From the NCBI GenBank assembly GCA_934317215.1, contig CAKREH010000005.1:66336-130335 (forward strand): a stretch of 64,000 nucleotides of DNA, in the 5' to 3' direction. Below the pieces are notes generated by a model. The model was not told where the DNA came from, did no database searches, and saw only the letters and a list, made by a program, of their open reading frames with translations. The translations under genes and the position numbers were made by a program. Below, piece after piece: positions 8,774-17,470 of the stretch. The stretch comes from an uncultured Roseburia sp. GTDB taxonomy: Bacteria > Bacillota > Clostridia > Lachnospirales > Lachnospiraceae. How positions within the stretch are numbered: position 1 is the stretch's first letter; every line of letters begins with the position of its first letter.

Positions 8774-9292
8774 CTATTGTTTTTCTTTATTTTTTTTTTC
8801 CAGATCTCTTCTGTAGAAATACAGCACGATCTTTTCCAGATATCTTTTTAATACGATCTGTATCTCCTCTTTCGGATGAATCGGTTTTACCAGAATTGAG
8901 CGGATACCGGCGCGCTTTGCACCGTACACATCCGTAAAAATCTGATCTCCGACAAAAATGGTATTGCCGGTATCTGTCCCCAGTTTCTCCATCGCCTTTT
9001 TATAATTTGCCGGATTCGGTTTGCCCGCTTTATAGATATAAGAAACATTAACCGCGTCATTAAACATTTTCACGCGCGGTTCCTTGTTGTTTGACAACAG
9101 CATACACGCAAACCCCAGTTCTTTTAAATGTGTAAACAGGGCACAGGCACGCTCATCCGCCGGTGCTCCATGGCGTACCAGTGTATTGTCAATATCAAAA
9201 ATCACACCGCGATACCCCTGTGCATACAGTTTATCAAAATCTATCTTGTAGGTTGAATCCAGATACTCATCCGGATAGAACTTTTCCATCAT
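8774..9292 (-). CDS. yqeG: YqeG-family HAD phosphatase
   Basis: A 172-residue HAD-superfamily subfamily IIIA protein. Motif I reads FDIDNTL (nucleophile Asp33, Asp35), motif II lies at LLSNN (about 65-69), a lysine is present in AGKPNP (about 90-95) and motif III is GDQIFTDVYGA (about 116-126). The family (YqeG, related to mitochondrial PGP phosphatase) is thought to dephosphorylate phosphatidylglycerophosphate or a similar substrate. The C-terminus is basic. The first of two adjacent ATGs is used, with GAGGA nine bases upstream. In many Firmicutes yqeG heads a yqeH/aroE/rsfS cluster, which is not seen here. Confidence 0.88.
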   Translation of the reverse strand: MMEKFYPDEYLDSTYKIDFDKLYAQGYRGVIFDIDNTLVRHGAPADERACALFTHLKELGFACMLLSNNKEPRVKMFNDAVNVSYIYKAGKPNPANYKKAMEKLGTDTGNTIFVGDQIFTDVYGAKRAGIRSILVKPIHPKEEIQIVLKRYLEKIVLYFYRRDLEKKNKEKQ

Positions 9293-9435
9293 ATTTTCTT
9301 ATCCTCATTTTCATACAATTTTTTTGGGGGTATGTATATTTTTATTTGCCTGCAAATTTTTGTCTGCATACATATTTTTTCATGTAAATTTTCATACAAA
9401 GTACAGTGTACTATACTTTCAAAAAAATATCCAGT

Positions 9436-9465
9436 AAAAAAGAGAATCACCCACAGGCAATCCCC
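9436..9465 (-). terminator. Terminator of the hypothetical gene at 9487
   Basis: On the minus strand GGGGATTGCC pairs with the GGTGATTCTC segment over 10 positions if G-U pairs are counted, followed by six T residues. It lies just after the stop codon. Confidence 0.6.
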
Positions 9466-9486
9466 TTTCCATCATCAATGTTCTGT

Positions 9487-9861
9487 TTACAATGAGAAAT
9501 TCTCATTCGGACGAATATATAATAATCCGGTCTGGCTCATACGCTCTCCAACAAAAAACTGATACTGCTGTAACACCTGATCCTTCTTCATATCGGAGAT
9601 AGCTTTCTCGACATCCAGACTCGTAATATCACTCGCACTTCCTTTCAGATCATACTCTGCATCCGGCTGATACTGCTTTACATACTCTGCGGCACCATGA
9701 TCCGGCTTGTTATCCCTCTCACTCTCTGTAACCTCAGCCACACGGGTATCTTCCCCCACCGCATCTATGACATTTGGTACACTTTCCTCCTGAATCTGAG
9801 TATTCTTTATGGTATTGTAATCATAAAACCCCGCCTGTATACGGATACCTGAAATATTCAT
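9487..9861 (-). CDS. Conserved-looking hypothetical protein
   Basis: A 124-residue soluble protein if the ATG at 9861 is used; an in-frame ATG at 9876 and a TTG at 9900 are alternatives and no start has a strong binding site. The N-terminus (MNISGIRIQAGFYDYN) is followed by a low-complexity acidic middle and a helical end. No motif, signal peptide or membrane segment is seen and I do not recognise the family. It is a single-gene unit with its own terminator, lying between yqeG and nrdR. Confidence 0.55.
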   Translation of the reverse strand: MNISGIRIQAGFYDYNTIKNTQIQEESVPNVIDAVGEDTRVAEVTESERDNKPDHGAAEYVKQYQPDAEYDLKGSASDITSLDVEKAISDMKKDQVLQQYQFFVGERMSQTGLLYIRPNENFSL

Positions 9862-9952
9862 ACCACCCAATCCCATCCATCTGCATCTTCTACTTGACAA
9901 AAACTATATCGGTCTGCCTTTGTAAATACTTTAGCATATTTTTAGCGTTCCG

Positions 9953-10405
9953 TTACTTGTCTAACATCTTTTTCAATTCGCTCATAAATGTATTCACATC
10001 TTTAAACTCACGATATACCGAAGCAAACCTTACATATGCAACTGCCTCGAGATCTTTCAGCTTATCCATCACAAGCTCTCCGATCAGACTGCTCGGGATC
10101 TCCTTCTCCTCACGATTAAATATTTCTGTCTCAACCTCATCGACTAACTGATTGATCTGATTGACAGAAATCGGTCTCTTATGGCATGCCCGCAGTACAC
10201 CCGCTTCAATCTTGGAACGGTCATACGGTTCCCTGTTATTGTCCTTTTTTATAACAATAAGTGGTATCGTCTCCACCTTCTCATATGTAGTAAAACGCTT
10301 TCCACATTCATCGCATAACCGTCTGCGGCGAATCGAATTGTTATCGTCTGCCGGTCTTGAATCAATGACTCTCGTATTCTCACTGCTGCAAAACGGACAC
10401 TTCAT
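9953..10405 (-). CDS. nrdR: Ribonucleotide reductase repressor NrdR
   Basis: A full 150-residue NrdR. A zinc ribbon is formed by CPFC (Cys3, Cys6) and CDEC (Cys31, Cys34), followed by an ATP-cone domain (about 49-139) that senses dATP/ATP. NrdR represses ribonucleotide reductase genes by binding pairs of NrdR boxes when dATP is high. The expected target in this window is nrdD at 52320-54509, whose promoter holds a near-perfect NrdR box (54589-54604). A consensus promoter lies upstream. I saw no clear NrdR box at its own promoter. Confidence 0.97.
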   Translation of the reverse strand: MKCPFCSSENTRVIDSRPADDNNSIRRRRLCDECGKRFTTYEKVETIPLIVIKKDNNREPYDRSKIEAGVLRACHKRPISVNQINQLVDEVETEIFNREEKEIPSSLIGELVMDKLKDLEAVAYVRFASVYREFKDVNTFMSELKKMLDK

Positions 10406-10440
10406 AAGCTACCTCCTATGCACAGACCCCATTTATTAAA

Positions 10441-10469
10441 AGTATATCCATTGTTTTTGTAGTTGTCAA
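10441..10469 (-). promoter_or_regulatory. Sigma-A promoter of nrdR
   Basis: On the minus strand TTGACA (10469-10464), a 17-base spacer and TATACT (10446-10441), about 36 bases upstream of the nrdR start. Confidence 0.8.
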
Positions 10470-10550
10470 CATGATTTTCCCTGTTATATCCACCTGTTTT
10501 TGGTTATTGTCACTGTTCACTCGTACCTCGTTCCAGTAAATGTTTTCGTT

Positions 10551-10808
10551 TTACTGTATTCTCTTACGAACTTCTTTTTCTTCTATATCAACCAGTATGA
10601 TATCCGGTCCGATCTTTACGATCTTGCACCATGGAATATGCAGTTCAAATTCTCTTCCCACACATCCAAAAAACTTTGCCGGTCCAGGAACAATAATCGT
10701 CCGGATACATCCGTCATGCTCATTAAACTCCAGATCACAGACATTTCCAAGACACTTGCAGTCACAGACATTGATCACTTCTTTTTTCTGAAATTCACAA
10801 AAACGCAT
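10551..10808 (-). CDS. ymxH: YlmC/YmxH-family sporulation protein (PRC-barrel like)
   Basis: An 85-residue protein of the YlmC/YmxH family: a small PRC-barrel-like beta fold with the signature VCDCKCLGNVCDLEF and the closing IPWCKIVKIGPDIILVD. Family members are linked to sporulation in Bacillus and Clostridia, but their molecular role is not settled. The start is placed at the ATG at 10808, preceded by GGAAG; the longer frame begins only with a TTG. It has several cysteines (VCDCKC), common in clostridial members. The symbol is by family only. Confidence 0.75.
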   Translation of the reverse strand: MRFCEFQKKEVINVCDCKCLGNVCDLEFNEHDGCIRTIIVPGPAKFFGCVGREFELHIPWCKIVKIGPDIILVDIEEKEVRKRIQ

Positions 10809-10872
10809 ATAGTCTTCCAAATCCGTTCATTTAGAAAACCATATGCGTCCCAGTATATTTTTAGACTATTTT

Positions 10873-11973
10873 TTATACATTAAAGCGGAATAAGATTACA
10901 TCTCCGTCCTTGACCACATAATCCTTTCCTTCCATTCCGACGATTCCTTTTTCACGCGCTGCGGAAAGACTTCCATTATCTAAAAGATCCTGATAGTTTA
11001 CAACCTCAGCCTTGATAAATCCACGTTCAAAATCCGTGTGGATCTTTCCTGCTGCCTGTGGAGCTTTTGTGCCTTTTTTGATCGTCCATGCACGGCACTC
11101 ATCTTCCCCGGCAGTGAGGAATGATATCAGTCCAAGAAGTGAATAGCTTGCAGCTACAAGCTTGTCAAGTCCGCTTGACTCAACGCCGAGATCCTCAAGA
11201 TATTCTTTTTTCTCATCCTCATCAAGCTCTGCAAGTTCCTGCTCTATCTGCGCACAGATTACGAATACTTCTGCACCTTCTTCTTTTGCCAGCTCTCTGA
11301 CTTTTGCAACATGCGGGTTTGATGCTCCGTCATCTGCAAGATCATCCTCTGCCACGTTTGCTGCATATATAACAGGTTTTGCTGTGAGAAGGTTGTATCC
11401 CTTAAACCAGATCTGGGCATCATCATCGTCCGGCACTTCAAACGTTCTTGCCATCTTTCCTTCTTCAAGATGCGCTTTTACTGCCTCTACAAGTTCAAGC
11501 TCTTTTGCAAGTGTCTTATCCATTCTTGCCTGCTTTGCAATTTTTGAGATTCTTCTGTCAAGGATCTCAATATCTGAGAAAATAAGTTCAAGATTGATCG
11601 TTTCAATATCTCTTGCCGGGTCAATGGATCCATCCACATGGATGATATTGGTATCCTCAAAGCAGCGTACGACATGAACGATTGCATCTACTTCACGAAT
11701 GTTAGCAAGGAACTGGTTTCCTAATCCTTCCCCCTTACTTGCGCCCTTTACAAGTCCTGCAATATCAACAAATTCAATCGTTGCCGGTGTAACTTTTTTC
11801 GTGTGGTAGAGCTCACCAAGTTTTACGATTCTCTCATCCGGCACGGATACAATGCCCACATTCGGATCGATCGTAGCGAATGGATAATTCGCCGAAAGTG
11901 CGCCTGCCTTCGTAAGTGAATTAAATAATGTAGACTTTCCGACGTTTGGGAGTCCGACGATTCCAAGTTTCAT
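10873..11973 (-). CDS. ychF: Redox-regulated P-loop ATPase YchF/OLA1
   Basis: A full-length 366-residue Obg-family protein. The P-loop GLPNVGKS occupies residues 7-14, the DxxG motif is in DIAGLV, and the G4 position reads NVAE rather than NKxD, the change that gives YchF/OLA1 proteins ATP specificity. The C-terminal TGS domain begins near 283. YchF associates with ribosomes and modulates translation under stress. AAGGA precedes the ATG. Upstream lies a degraded integrase, so this gene is not part of the thiN-murE operon. Confidence 0.96.
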   Translation of the reverse strand: MKLGIVGLPNVGKSTLFNSLTKAGALSANYPFATIDPNVGIVSVPDERIVKLGELYHTKKVTPATIEFVDIAGLVKGASKGEGLGNQFLANIREVDAIVHVVRCFEDTNIIHVDGSIDPARDIETINLELIFSDIEILDRRISKIAKQARMDKTLAKELELVEAVKAHLEEGKMARTFEVPDDDDAQIWFKGYNLLTAKPVIYAANVAEDDLADDGASNPHVAKVRELAKEEGAEVFVICAQIEQELAELDEDEKKEYLEDLGVESSGLDKLVAASYSLLGLISFLTAGEDECRAWTIKKGTKAPQAAGKIHTDFERGFIKAEVVNYQDLLDNGSLSAAREKGIVGMEGKDYVVKDGDVILFRFNV

Positions 11974-12081
11974 TTTATTTTCCTTCTTTCTTATTTTTCT
12001 AGTGTTTCAAGGACTTTTCATGGGGTTGTCCCCCATCTTGTCCCCCATTTTTATATATTCCTTTTATGACCTTTCATGAAC

Positions 12082-12261
12082 TTATGCAAAAACCATTCTA
12101 TCCATATAATTGGAAAACTTATCTATCTCGGTTTTCACCGTTTCTTCGGTCAAGTGACTATATAAATCTAATGTGATTTTTATTGAGCTATGTCCCATCA
12201 TTTGGGATAGCATTTTATAACTTTTTGTTTTTTCTCGCATAACGATATTCAAATGTCTTTT
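12082..12261 (-). pseudogene. Tyrosine recombinase (phage/ICE integrase) C-terminal relic
   Basis: A 59-codon open stretch on the minus strand between an in-frame TAG (12262-12264) and a TAA (12082-12084) has no proper start. It encodes the end of a tyrosine recombinase: LSQMMGHSSIKITLDLYSHL holds the GHSS...T...Y pattern with the nucleophile tyrosine, followed by a charged helical tail. The catalytic Arg/His box I and all upstream domains are missing, so it is a fragment. The flank at 12010-12055 has GGGGGACA motifs of the sort often found after such integrases. It probably marks an old insertion between ychF and thiN. Confidence 0.8.
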
Positions 12262-12323
12262 CTACTCTCAAAGTCTTGTTTTACAAATCAAAACAAATTG
12301 TTCATAGTATGCATAATCCATTT

Positions 12324-13016
12324 CTATGATTCATCCGCCATTGCCGCATCATCCCGCGATTCAATGACGATCAATATTCCATTTTCGAATGTAATCTCTG
12401 CCTGTTCACCGGTGATCTCATTACTCACTCCAATCGAACAGAAGCCCTTTAAGCAATAATCAGCAAGCGGATATTTAAATCCTGTGAGATACAAATGCTC
12501 CACCTGCATGGTATACGGAATCAGTGAAACATATTTTCCAAACTGTTCCTCTTTCTTTAATATCATGCCGCGGTCTGTCATACAGATACGGTTGTTTGCA
12601 TCCAGCAGCTCAATTTTAATTCCCTGCCCTAAACCTATGCCCAGAAGTTCAATATTACCAAGCACATGATCTAATCTCGAACCGGTACCTCCAAGCACTG
12701 TAATGTGCTCCGCACCCATGGAAATTGCAAGCCGCAGTGCAAACTCTGTATCGGTATCATCCTTCACCGGATTTAATTTATGCCAGATAATCCCCTCTTT
12801 ACATTGAAACCATTCGAGCGTTTCCCTGCTTACCGAATCAAAATCACCGATAATAACCTGTGGTATGATCCCATTTCTCCGAAGAAATTCCATTCCTGAA
12901 TCTGCAGCGATTAATGTTTTTTCAGCAGCTTTTTCCAGTACTGACACTGCAAATGTATCTTTAATTTTTCCACCGGAAATAATAAAAAAATGTTTCACCC
13001 GCACTTCTCCCATCAT
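12324..13016 (-). CDS. thiN: Thiamine pyrophosphokinase
   Basis: A 230-residue ThiN/YloS-type kinase that transfers pyrophosphate from ATP to thiamine, making thiamine diphosphate. Family motifs are ADSG (about 37-40), GDFDSV (57-62), the DDTDTEFAL block (about 86-94) and LGGTGSRLDH (about 109-118). The ATG at 13016 overlaps the rpe stop codon by four bases (ATGA); a GTG six codons later with GGGAG before it is an alternative start. It is the last gene of the murE-thiN cluster, as yloS is in Bacillus. No TPP riboswitch is seen. Confidence 0.93.
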   Translation of the reverse strand: MMGEVRVKHFFIISGGKIKDTFAVSVLEKAAEKTLIAADSGMEFLRRNGIIPQVIIGDFDSVSRETLEWFQCKEGIIWHKLNPVKDDTDTEFALRLAISMGAEHITVLGGTGSRLDHVLGNIELLGIGLGQGIKIELLDANNRICMTDRGMILKKEEQFGKYVSLIPYTMQVEHLYLTGFKYPLADYCLKGFCSIGVSNEITGEQAEITFENGILIVIESRDDAAMADES

Positions 13017-13666
13017 GCATTGATAATATTTAAGAAGCGGATCGTATTTTCTGTCACATCCCCGGAAAAAACCGCGCTTCCTGCAACAATGATATTTGCT
13101 CCCGCATCCATCAGCTCTTCCACATTCGAAAGATTCACACCGCCATCTACTTCAATATCCGTCTTAAGTCCCTGTTTATCTACGATTTTTCTTAATTCCC
13201 GGACTTTCTCCACCGTATAAGGGATCAGCTTCTGTCCTCCGAATCCAGGATTTACAGTCATAATAAGAACCATATCTACTTTTTCAAGTACACAGGATAT
13301 CGCAGAGACTGGTGTTGCAGGATTGATGGCAACGCCCGCTAAAAGTCCTTTTTCTTTGATTTTTTCGATCGTGCGGTCAAGATGCCTGCAGCTCTCTGCA
13401 TGGACAGTGATAAGGTCTGCGCCCGCCTCGGCAAACTCATCAACATAACGTCCCGGTTCCTCGATCATCAGATGAACATCAAAAATACGGTCCGTGCACT
13501 CTCTTATAGAACGGATGACCGGCATTCCAAATGAAATACTCGGAACAAACATTCCGTCCATAACATCAATGTGGACATACTGTGCCCCGGCCTCATCAAG
13601 TTCTTTTATCTGTTCTCCAAGCCGGCAAAAATCTGCCGATAATATAGATGGTGATAAACAATTCAT
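13013..13666 (-). CDS. rpe: Ribulose-phosphate 3-epimerase
   Basis: A full 217-residue TIM-barrel epimerase that interconverts ribulose 5-phosphate and xylulose 5-phosphate. Landmarks are SPSILSADF at the start, HIDVMDG (metal ligands and catalytic Asp), HLMI, MTVNPGFGGQ and EVDGGV (second catalytic Asp). An AGGAGG-like site precedes the ATG. It sits between rsgA and thiN, the same place as in the Bacillus cpgA-rpe-yloS cluster, and is translationally coupled to thiN. Confidence 0.97.
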   Translation of the reverse strand: MNCLSPSILSADFCRLGEQIKELDEAGAQYVHIDVMDGMFVPSISFGMPVIRSIRECTDRIFDVHLMIEEPGRYVDEFAEAGADLITVHAESCRHLDRTIEKIKEKGLLAGVAINPATPVSAISCVLEKVDMVLIMTVNPGFGGQKLIPYTVEKVRELRKIVDKQGLKTDIEVDGGVNLSNVEELMDAGANIIVAGSAVFSGDVTENTIRFLNIINA

Positions 13667-13695
13667 TTCTTCCTCCGTAACCTTAGTCCCTGATT

Positions 13696-14574
13696 TTAAT
13701 ACTTTCGAACAGCCTTTAATTCCTCATACAATAATTTATAGTTTTCATACCGCAGCGGACTGATGCTTCCCTCTTCTAATCCCTGTCTCACGCCACAGTC
13801 CGGCTCGCTGATATGATTACAGCCCTGAAATCTGCAATACGGCTCCCATTTCTGAAACTCCGGGTAAAATTCCTTTAAGTCTTCTTTTTCCATTCCCGGA
13901 ATATAAAGTGTGGAAAATCCTGGAGTATCCATAATATAGGTATCCCCGCCGACCGGTATGATCTCGGAATGACGTGTAGTATGTCTTCCGCGCTCGATCT
14001 TGCGGCTAACCTCCCCTGTCTGCATGGTGATATTCGGCTGCAGACGGTTCACAAGAGAAGACTTCCCAACTCCGGACGGACCTGCAACTGCCGCTGTTTT
14101 TCCCTTCAAAAGTTCTAACAGTCCGTCCACACCCTTCTCCTCTTTTGCACTGACATAGAGTGTCTGGTACCCACATGATTCATAAACATCCGCAAACGCA
14201 TGCAATTCCTCTTCTGTGACCAGATCTGTTTTGTTAAAGCAGATTGCAGCCGGCACATTCTGATATTCCATCATAACAAGAAAACGATCCAACAGATTAA
14301 AATTAGGCTGTGGTTTTGCAGCTGCAAAAATGATCAGTGCCAGATCAATATTTGCCACTGCAGGGCGCACCAGCTCATTTTCCCTCGGCAGTATTTTTTC
14401 GATATTTCCTTTTTTATGTTCCTCATCTAACACGGCAATCTCAACATTGTCCCCCACCAGAGGCTTGATATTCTGATTTCGGAATATGCCTTTTGCCTTA
14501 CACTCATAGATTCCGGACTCTGCCACATGAATGTAGTAGAATCCGGAAATTCCTTTGATAATCTTTCCCCGCAT
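13696..14574 (-). CDS. rsgA: Ribosome small-subunit biogenesis GTPase RsgA
   Basis: A 292-residue circularly permuted GTPase. An OB fold (about 1-65) comes first, then the G-motifs in permuted order: FNKTDL (G4), GPSGVGKSS (G1) and DTPGFSTL (G3). The C-terminal zinc motif is intact (CRFQGCNHISEPDC). RsgA checks late 30S assembly and releases RbfA. In Firmicutes it lies directly after the kinase prkC, as here, and in Bacillus it is a PrkC substrate. AGGA precedes the ATG. Confidence 0.97.
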   Translation of the reverse strand: MRGKIIKGISGFYYIHVAESGIYECKAKGIFRNQNIKPLVGDNVEIAVLDEEHKKGNIEKILPRENELVRPAVANIDLALIIFAAAKPQPNFNLLDRFLVMMEYQNVPAAICFNKTDLVTEEELHAFADVYESCGYQTLYVSAKEEKGVDGLLELLKGKTAAVAGPSGVGKSSLVNRLQPNITMQTGEVSRKIERGRHTTRHSEIIPVGGDTYIMDTPGFSTLYIPGMEKEDLKEFYPEFQKWEPYCRFQGCNHISEPDCGVRQGLEEGSISPLRYENYKLLYEELKAVRKY

Positions 14575-14591
14575 AAATATTCCTATTGTTT

Positions 14592-16718
14592 TTATTCTTC
14601 CTGAAACTGTACATCAATTGTCTGGTCTTTTAAATCATTTCCATTTAAATCCAGCCAGGTCACTACAATCTTACCGTTTTCCGAAAGAATACCTGTTTTT
14701 GTCAGAAGCAGTCCGCTGCTTCCAAAATCTGAGACAGTCTTACCATACCAGGTCTGTAAAACATTGCCCTGATTATCATACAAAACAATATCCGCACCCG
14801 AAATATTTGATGTATCTGACGGGAGCTGCAGACTGACATTCAGCTTATAAGTCTTTGTCGTGATCTGCTGTGCCGGCTCCGGTCCAAGGCTGACGGTGAT
14901 CGTGATGGATGCCCCCGGATCTGCCTGTGTTCCCTCAGCAAGCGACTGGCCGATTACGATTCCGGCATCCGTATCACTGTATTTTGTGGTCGTTGAAACA
15001 TTAAACTGCGACAAAATTTCTTTTGCCTGTTCTTCTGATTTATAAGTACTGACCACATCCGGTACCGTGATCTTCTCAGAACCCAGACTGATCTCAAGTG
15101 TAATTGTATCTCCTTCTTTTCCCTGTGTATCTCCCCCTGGTGTCTGTGAAATCACATATCCTTCCGCAACAGAAGAACTATAGGAAGTTGTCTTTGAAAC
15201 ATTAAATCCCTTTGCTGCCAATGCCGCACTGGCATCGCTTTCGCTCTGTCCGACAACATTCGGTATATCTACTGCATTTTCGCTGTTCTCTGCCGGTCCG
15301 CTGCTTATGATAACCCCGATCGTAGTATTTTTTTCAACTGTCTTTCCATCCTGCGGATCCTGGCTTATGATCTGTCCCTTTTCTACGGTATCAGAAGATG
15401 CTGTCCCATTCTGCCTGATGCCAAGTCCTGTTCCGTTCAGCTCCTGTTTTGCCTGATCCATGGTTTTTCCTGTCAGAGCTGGTACTACCACACCGTCCTT
15501 GATCTGAGTACTCTGGGTACTTTGGGTACTCTGGCTGTCTTTCGTCTGTGTCTCCGTCTTTGCTGTCTCTGTATTAGAAGAATTGTTTCTTCCGGATTTC
15601 ATGCCTCCGGCTAACGTAATGCACAGATAGATAATGATGATAATGATCACTACACCCGCTGCGATTCCCATGATTGTGATCGCTTTTTCCATCTTCGGAT
15701 TGATATCGCCATCATCATCAATATCATCATCATCATCGTCGTCATCGTCATCATCGATCACCGGCTCCTGGATCCTGATCGATGCAGGGTCCACATAAAC
15801 ATTTGCCGTCTTCTTTTTAATCTGATTTAAATCATCTGCCCCGATCACTCTTGTCTTATCCTGATTTGCAAGCGGTACCATCACAACAAAATCTTCATTC
15901 GGACTGATCAGTGCTTTTCTTAAATCTGCCAGAAGCGCTGTCATGGAAGCATATCTTCTGTCAGGGTTCTTCTGTGTACACTTTAAGATGATCTTTTCCA
16001 TACTGATTGGAAGATTCGGTGCATAAACACTTGGCGGTACCATCTCCTCCTGCAGATGCTGGATTGCCACTGCGACTGTTGTGTCCCCGTCAAACGGGAC
16101 ACGCCCCGTCACCATCTCATACATCACGATACCCAGTGAGTAGATATCACTCTTGCCATCCACAAATCCGTTTCTCGCCTGCTCCGGGGAAGAATAATGT
16201 ACAGACCCCATCACATCTGAACTGATCGTATTTGATGTTGCCGCCCTCGCAATACCAAAATCTGTTACTTTTACTTTTCCCTCTGTAGAGATCATGATAT
16301 TCTGCGGTTTGATATCGCGGTGAACGATATTTTTATTATGGGCAGCTTCGATGCCTCTGCCCACCTGGATTGCAATGCTGACTGCCTCCTTAAAAGAAAG
16401 CTGCCCTTTTTTCTCAATATAAGTTTTTAACGTGATTCCTTCCACATACTCCATTACAATATAATGCAGTCCATTCTCGCTGCCGACATCGTAAATATTT
16501 ACAATATTCGGATGTTCTAACCCTGCGGCTGCCTGTGCCTCGGAACGGAATTTTGTCACAAAATTAATATCCTCGGAAAACTCTGCCTTTAATACCTTGA
16601 TTGCTACAAATCTTCCCAGTGTAAGATCCTTCGCTTTATATACATCTGACATTCCGCCAGCGCCAACTTTACCTAAAATCTCATAGCGGTCTGCTATGTA
16701 CATACCCTCTGTCAACAT
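14592..16718 (-). CDS. prkC: PASTA-domain Ser/Thr protein kinase PrkC
   Basis: A 708-residue membrane kinase. The cytoplasmic Hanks kinase spans about 10-270 with a glycine loop (16-27), Lys41, HRDIKPQN (133-140) and DFG (153-155). An acidic tract almost wholly of aspartate fills 322-337, just before the single membrane segment (about 345-371). Outside are three PASTA domains (about 408-475, 484-547, 549-612), which bind muropeptides or lipid II, and a beta-rich end (620-708). The kinase controls wall synthesis and spore germination in Firmicutes. Its start overlaps the prpC end by seven bases. The aspartate tract is longer than usual and is coded by GAT/GAC repeats. Confidence 0.97.
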   Translation of the reverse strand: MLTEGMYIADRYEILGKVGAGGMSDVYKAKDLTLGRFVAIKVLKAEFSEDINFVTKFRSEAQAAAGLEHPNIVNIYDVGSENGLHYIVMEYVEGITLKTYIEKKGQLSFKEAVSIAIQVGRGIEAAHNKNIVHRDIKPQNIMISTEGKVKVTDFGIARAATSNTISSDVMGSVHYSSPEQARNGFVDGKSDIYSLGIVMYEMVTGRVPFDGDTTVAVAIQHLQEEMVPPSVYAPNLPISMEKIILKCTQKNPDRRYASMTALLADLRKALISPNEDFVVMVPLANQDKTRVIGADDLNQIKKKTANVYVDPASIRIQEPVIDDDDDDDDDDDIDDDGDINPKMEKAITIMGIAAGVVIIIIIIYLCITLAGGMKSGRNNSSNTETAKTETQTKDSQSTQSTQSTQIKDGVVVPALTGKTMDQAKQELNGTGLGIRQNGTASSDTVEKGQIISQDPQDGKTVEKNTTIGVIISSGPAENSENAVDIPNVVGQSESDASAALAAKGFNVSKTTSYSSSVAEGYVISQTPGGDTQGKEGDTITLEISLGSEKITVPDVVSTYKSEEQAKEILSQFNVSTTTKYSDTDAGIVIGQSLAEGTQADPGASITITVSLGPEPAQQITTKTYKLNVSLQLPSDTSNISGADIVLYDNQGNVLQTWYGKTVSDFGSSGLLLTKTGILSENGKIVVTWLDLNGNDLKDQTIDVQFQEE

Positions 16719-17458
16719 TCTTTCACCTCATCAGAAAATGGTTCTATCAATACAACCGTAATGTTATCTTTGCCACCATTTTGATTAGCAGTCTCAACTA
16801 GCTTTTCTGCTTTCTCAACAATATCCCTCTGTCCTAACACGATATGTCTGATCTCATCGTCTTCGATCATGTTTGTCAGTCCATCGGAACACATTAAAAT
16901 CTCATCTCCCGGTTTTAAACTGATCTCAAAAAAATCAGCTGTCACTTCCGGCAATACACCGACTGCCCGTGTAATAATATTTTTATCCGGATGATCTTTC
17001 GCATCCTCTTTTCTTACTTCACCTAAACGAACCATTTCCTCAACCAGAGAATGATCCCTTGTAATCTGTGTAATATTTGCCTGATTGATCACATAAAGTC
17101 TGCTGTCTCCAACATTTGCAGCATAGAGTGTATTTCCGATCACCGTTGCTGCGACAATCGTTGTACCCATTCCACTTTTCGCCGGATCCGCATGTGCCTC
17201 TGTCAAAAGCATGCTGTTTGTCATTGATACAGCACTCTTCATAATTGCCACCGGCTCATTTTCATTGGATTTTCCAATCAGTTCCACAAGTTTTTCAACC
17301 GTAAATCTGGAAGCATAATCACCTGCAGCGTGACCGCCCATTCCATCCGCTACTAAAAAAAGATTCGGCAGATTTCCCACAGCGGTCTCTGATGTAAACA
17401 TATAATCCTGATTCATTTCCCGTCGCTGCCCGATGTGCGTCATGGAAAACGTCTTCAT
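16712..17458 (-). CDS. prpC: PP2C-type Ser/Thr phosphatase PrpC
   Basis: A full 248-residue PPM-family phosphatase that reverses PrkC phosphorylation. Metal-site motifs are NQD (16-18), ADGMGGHAAGD (37-47), GDSR, MCSDGLTN and GGKDNITV near the C-terminus. It is cytoplasmic with no membrane segment. The ATG follows GGAAG. The overlap with prkC shows the two are made together, the usual arrangement, with rlmN upstream. Confidence 0.97.
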   Translation of the reverse strand: MKTFSMTHIGQRREMNQDYMFTSETAVGNLPNLFLVADGMGGHAAGDYASRFTVEKLVELIGKSNENEPVAIMKSAVSMTNSMLLTEAHADPAKSGMGTTIVAATVIGNTLYAANVGDSRLYVINQANITQITRDHSLVEEMVRLGEVRKEDAKDHPDKNIITRAVGVLPEVTADFFEISLKPGDEILMCSDGLTNMIEDDEIRHIVLGQRDIVEKAEKLVETANQNGGKDNITVVLIEPFSDEVKEC

Positions 17459-17470
17459 CTTCTCTACTTC

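Noticed and set aside
9395..9415. AGTACA-G-TGTACT palindrome upstream of yqeG as an operator
   Set aside because: It is short and lies in a very A+T-rich stretch where such palindromes arise by chance; no promoter fits around it well.
11162..11677. 171-residue serine-rich plus-strand frame
   Set aside because: It is the antisense shadow of ychF; the serine bias comes from the opposite strand's codons.
12270..12320. Further integrase coding sequence upstream of the relic
   Set aside because: Other frames give only short basic stretches without recombinase motifs, so I limited the pseudogene to the recognisable part.
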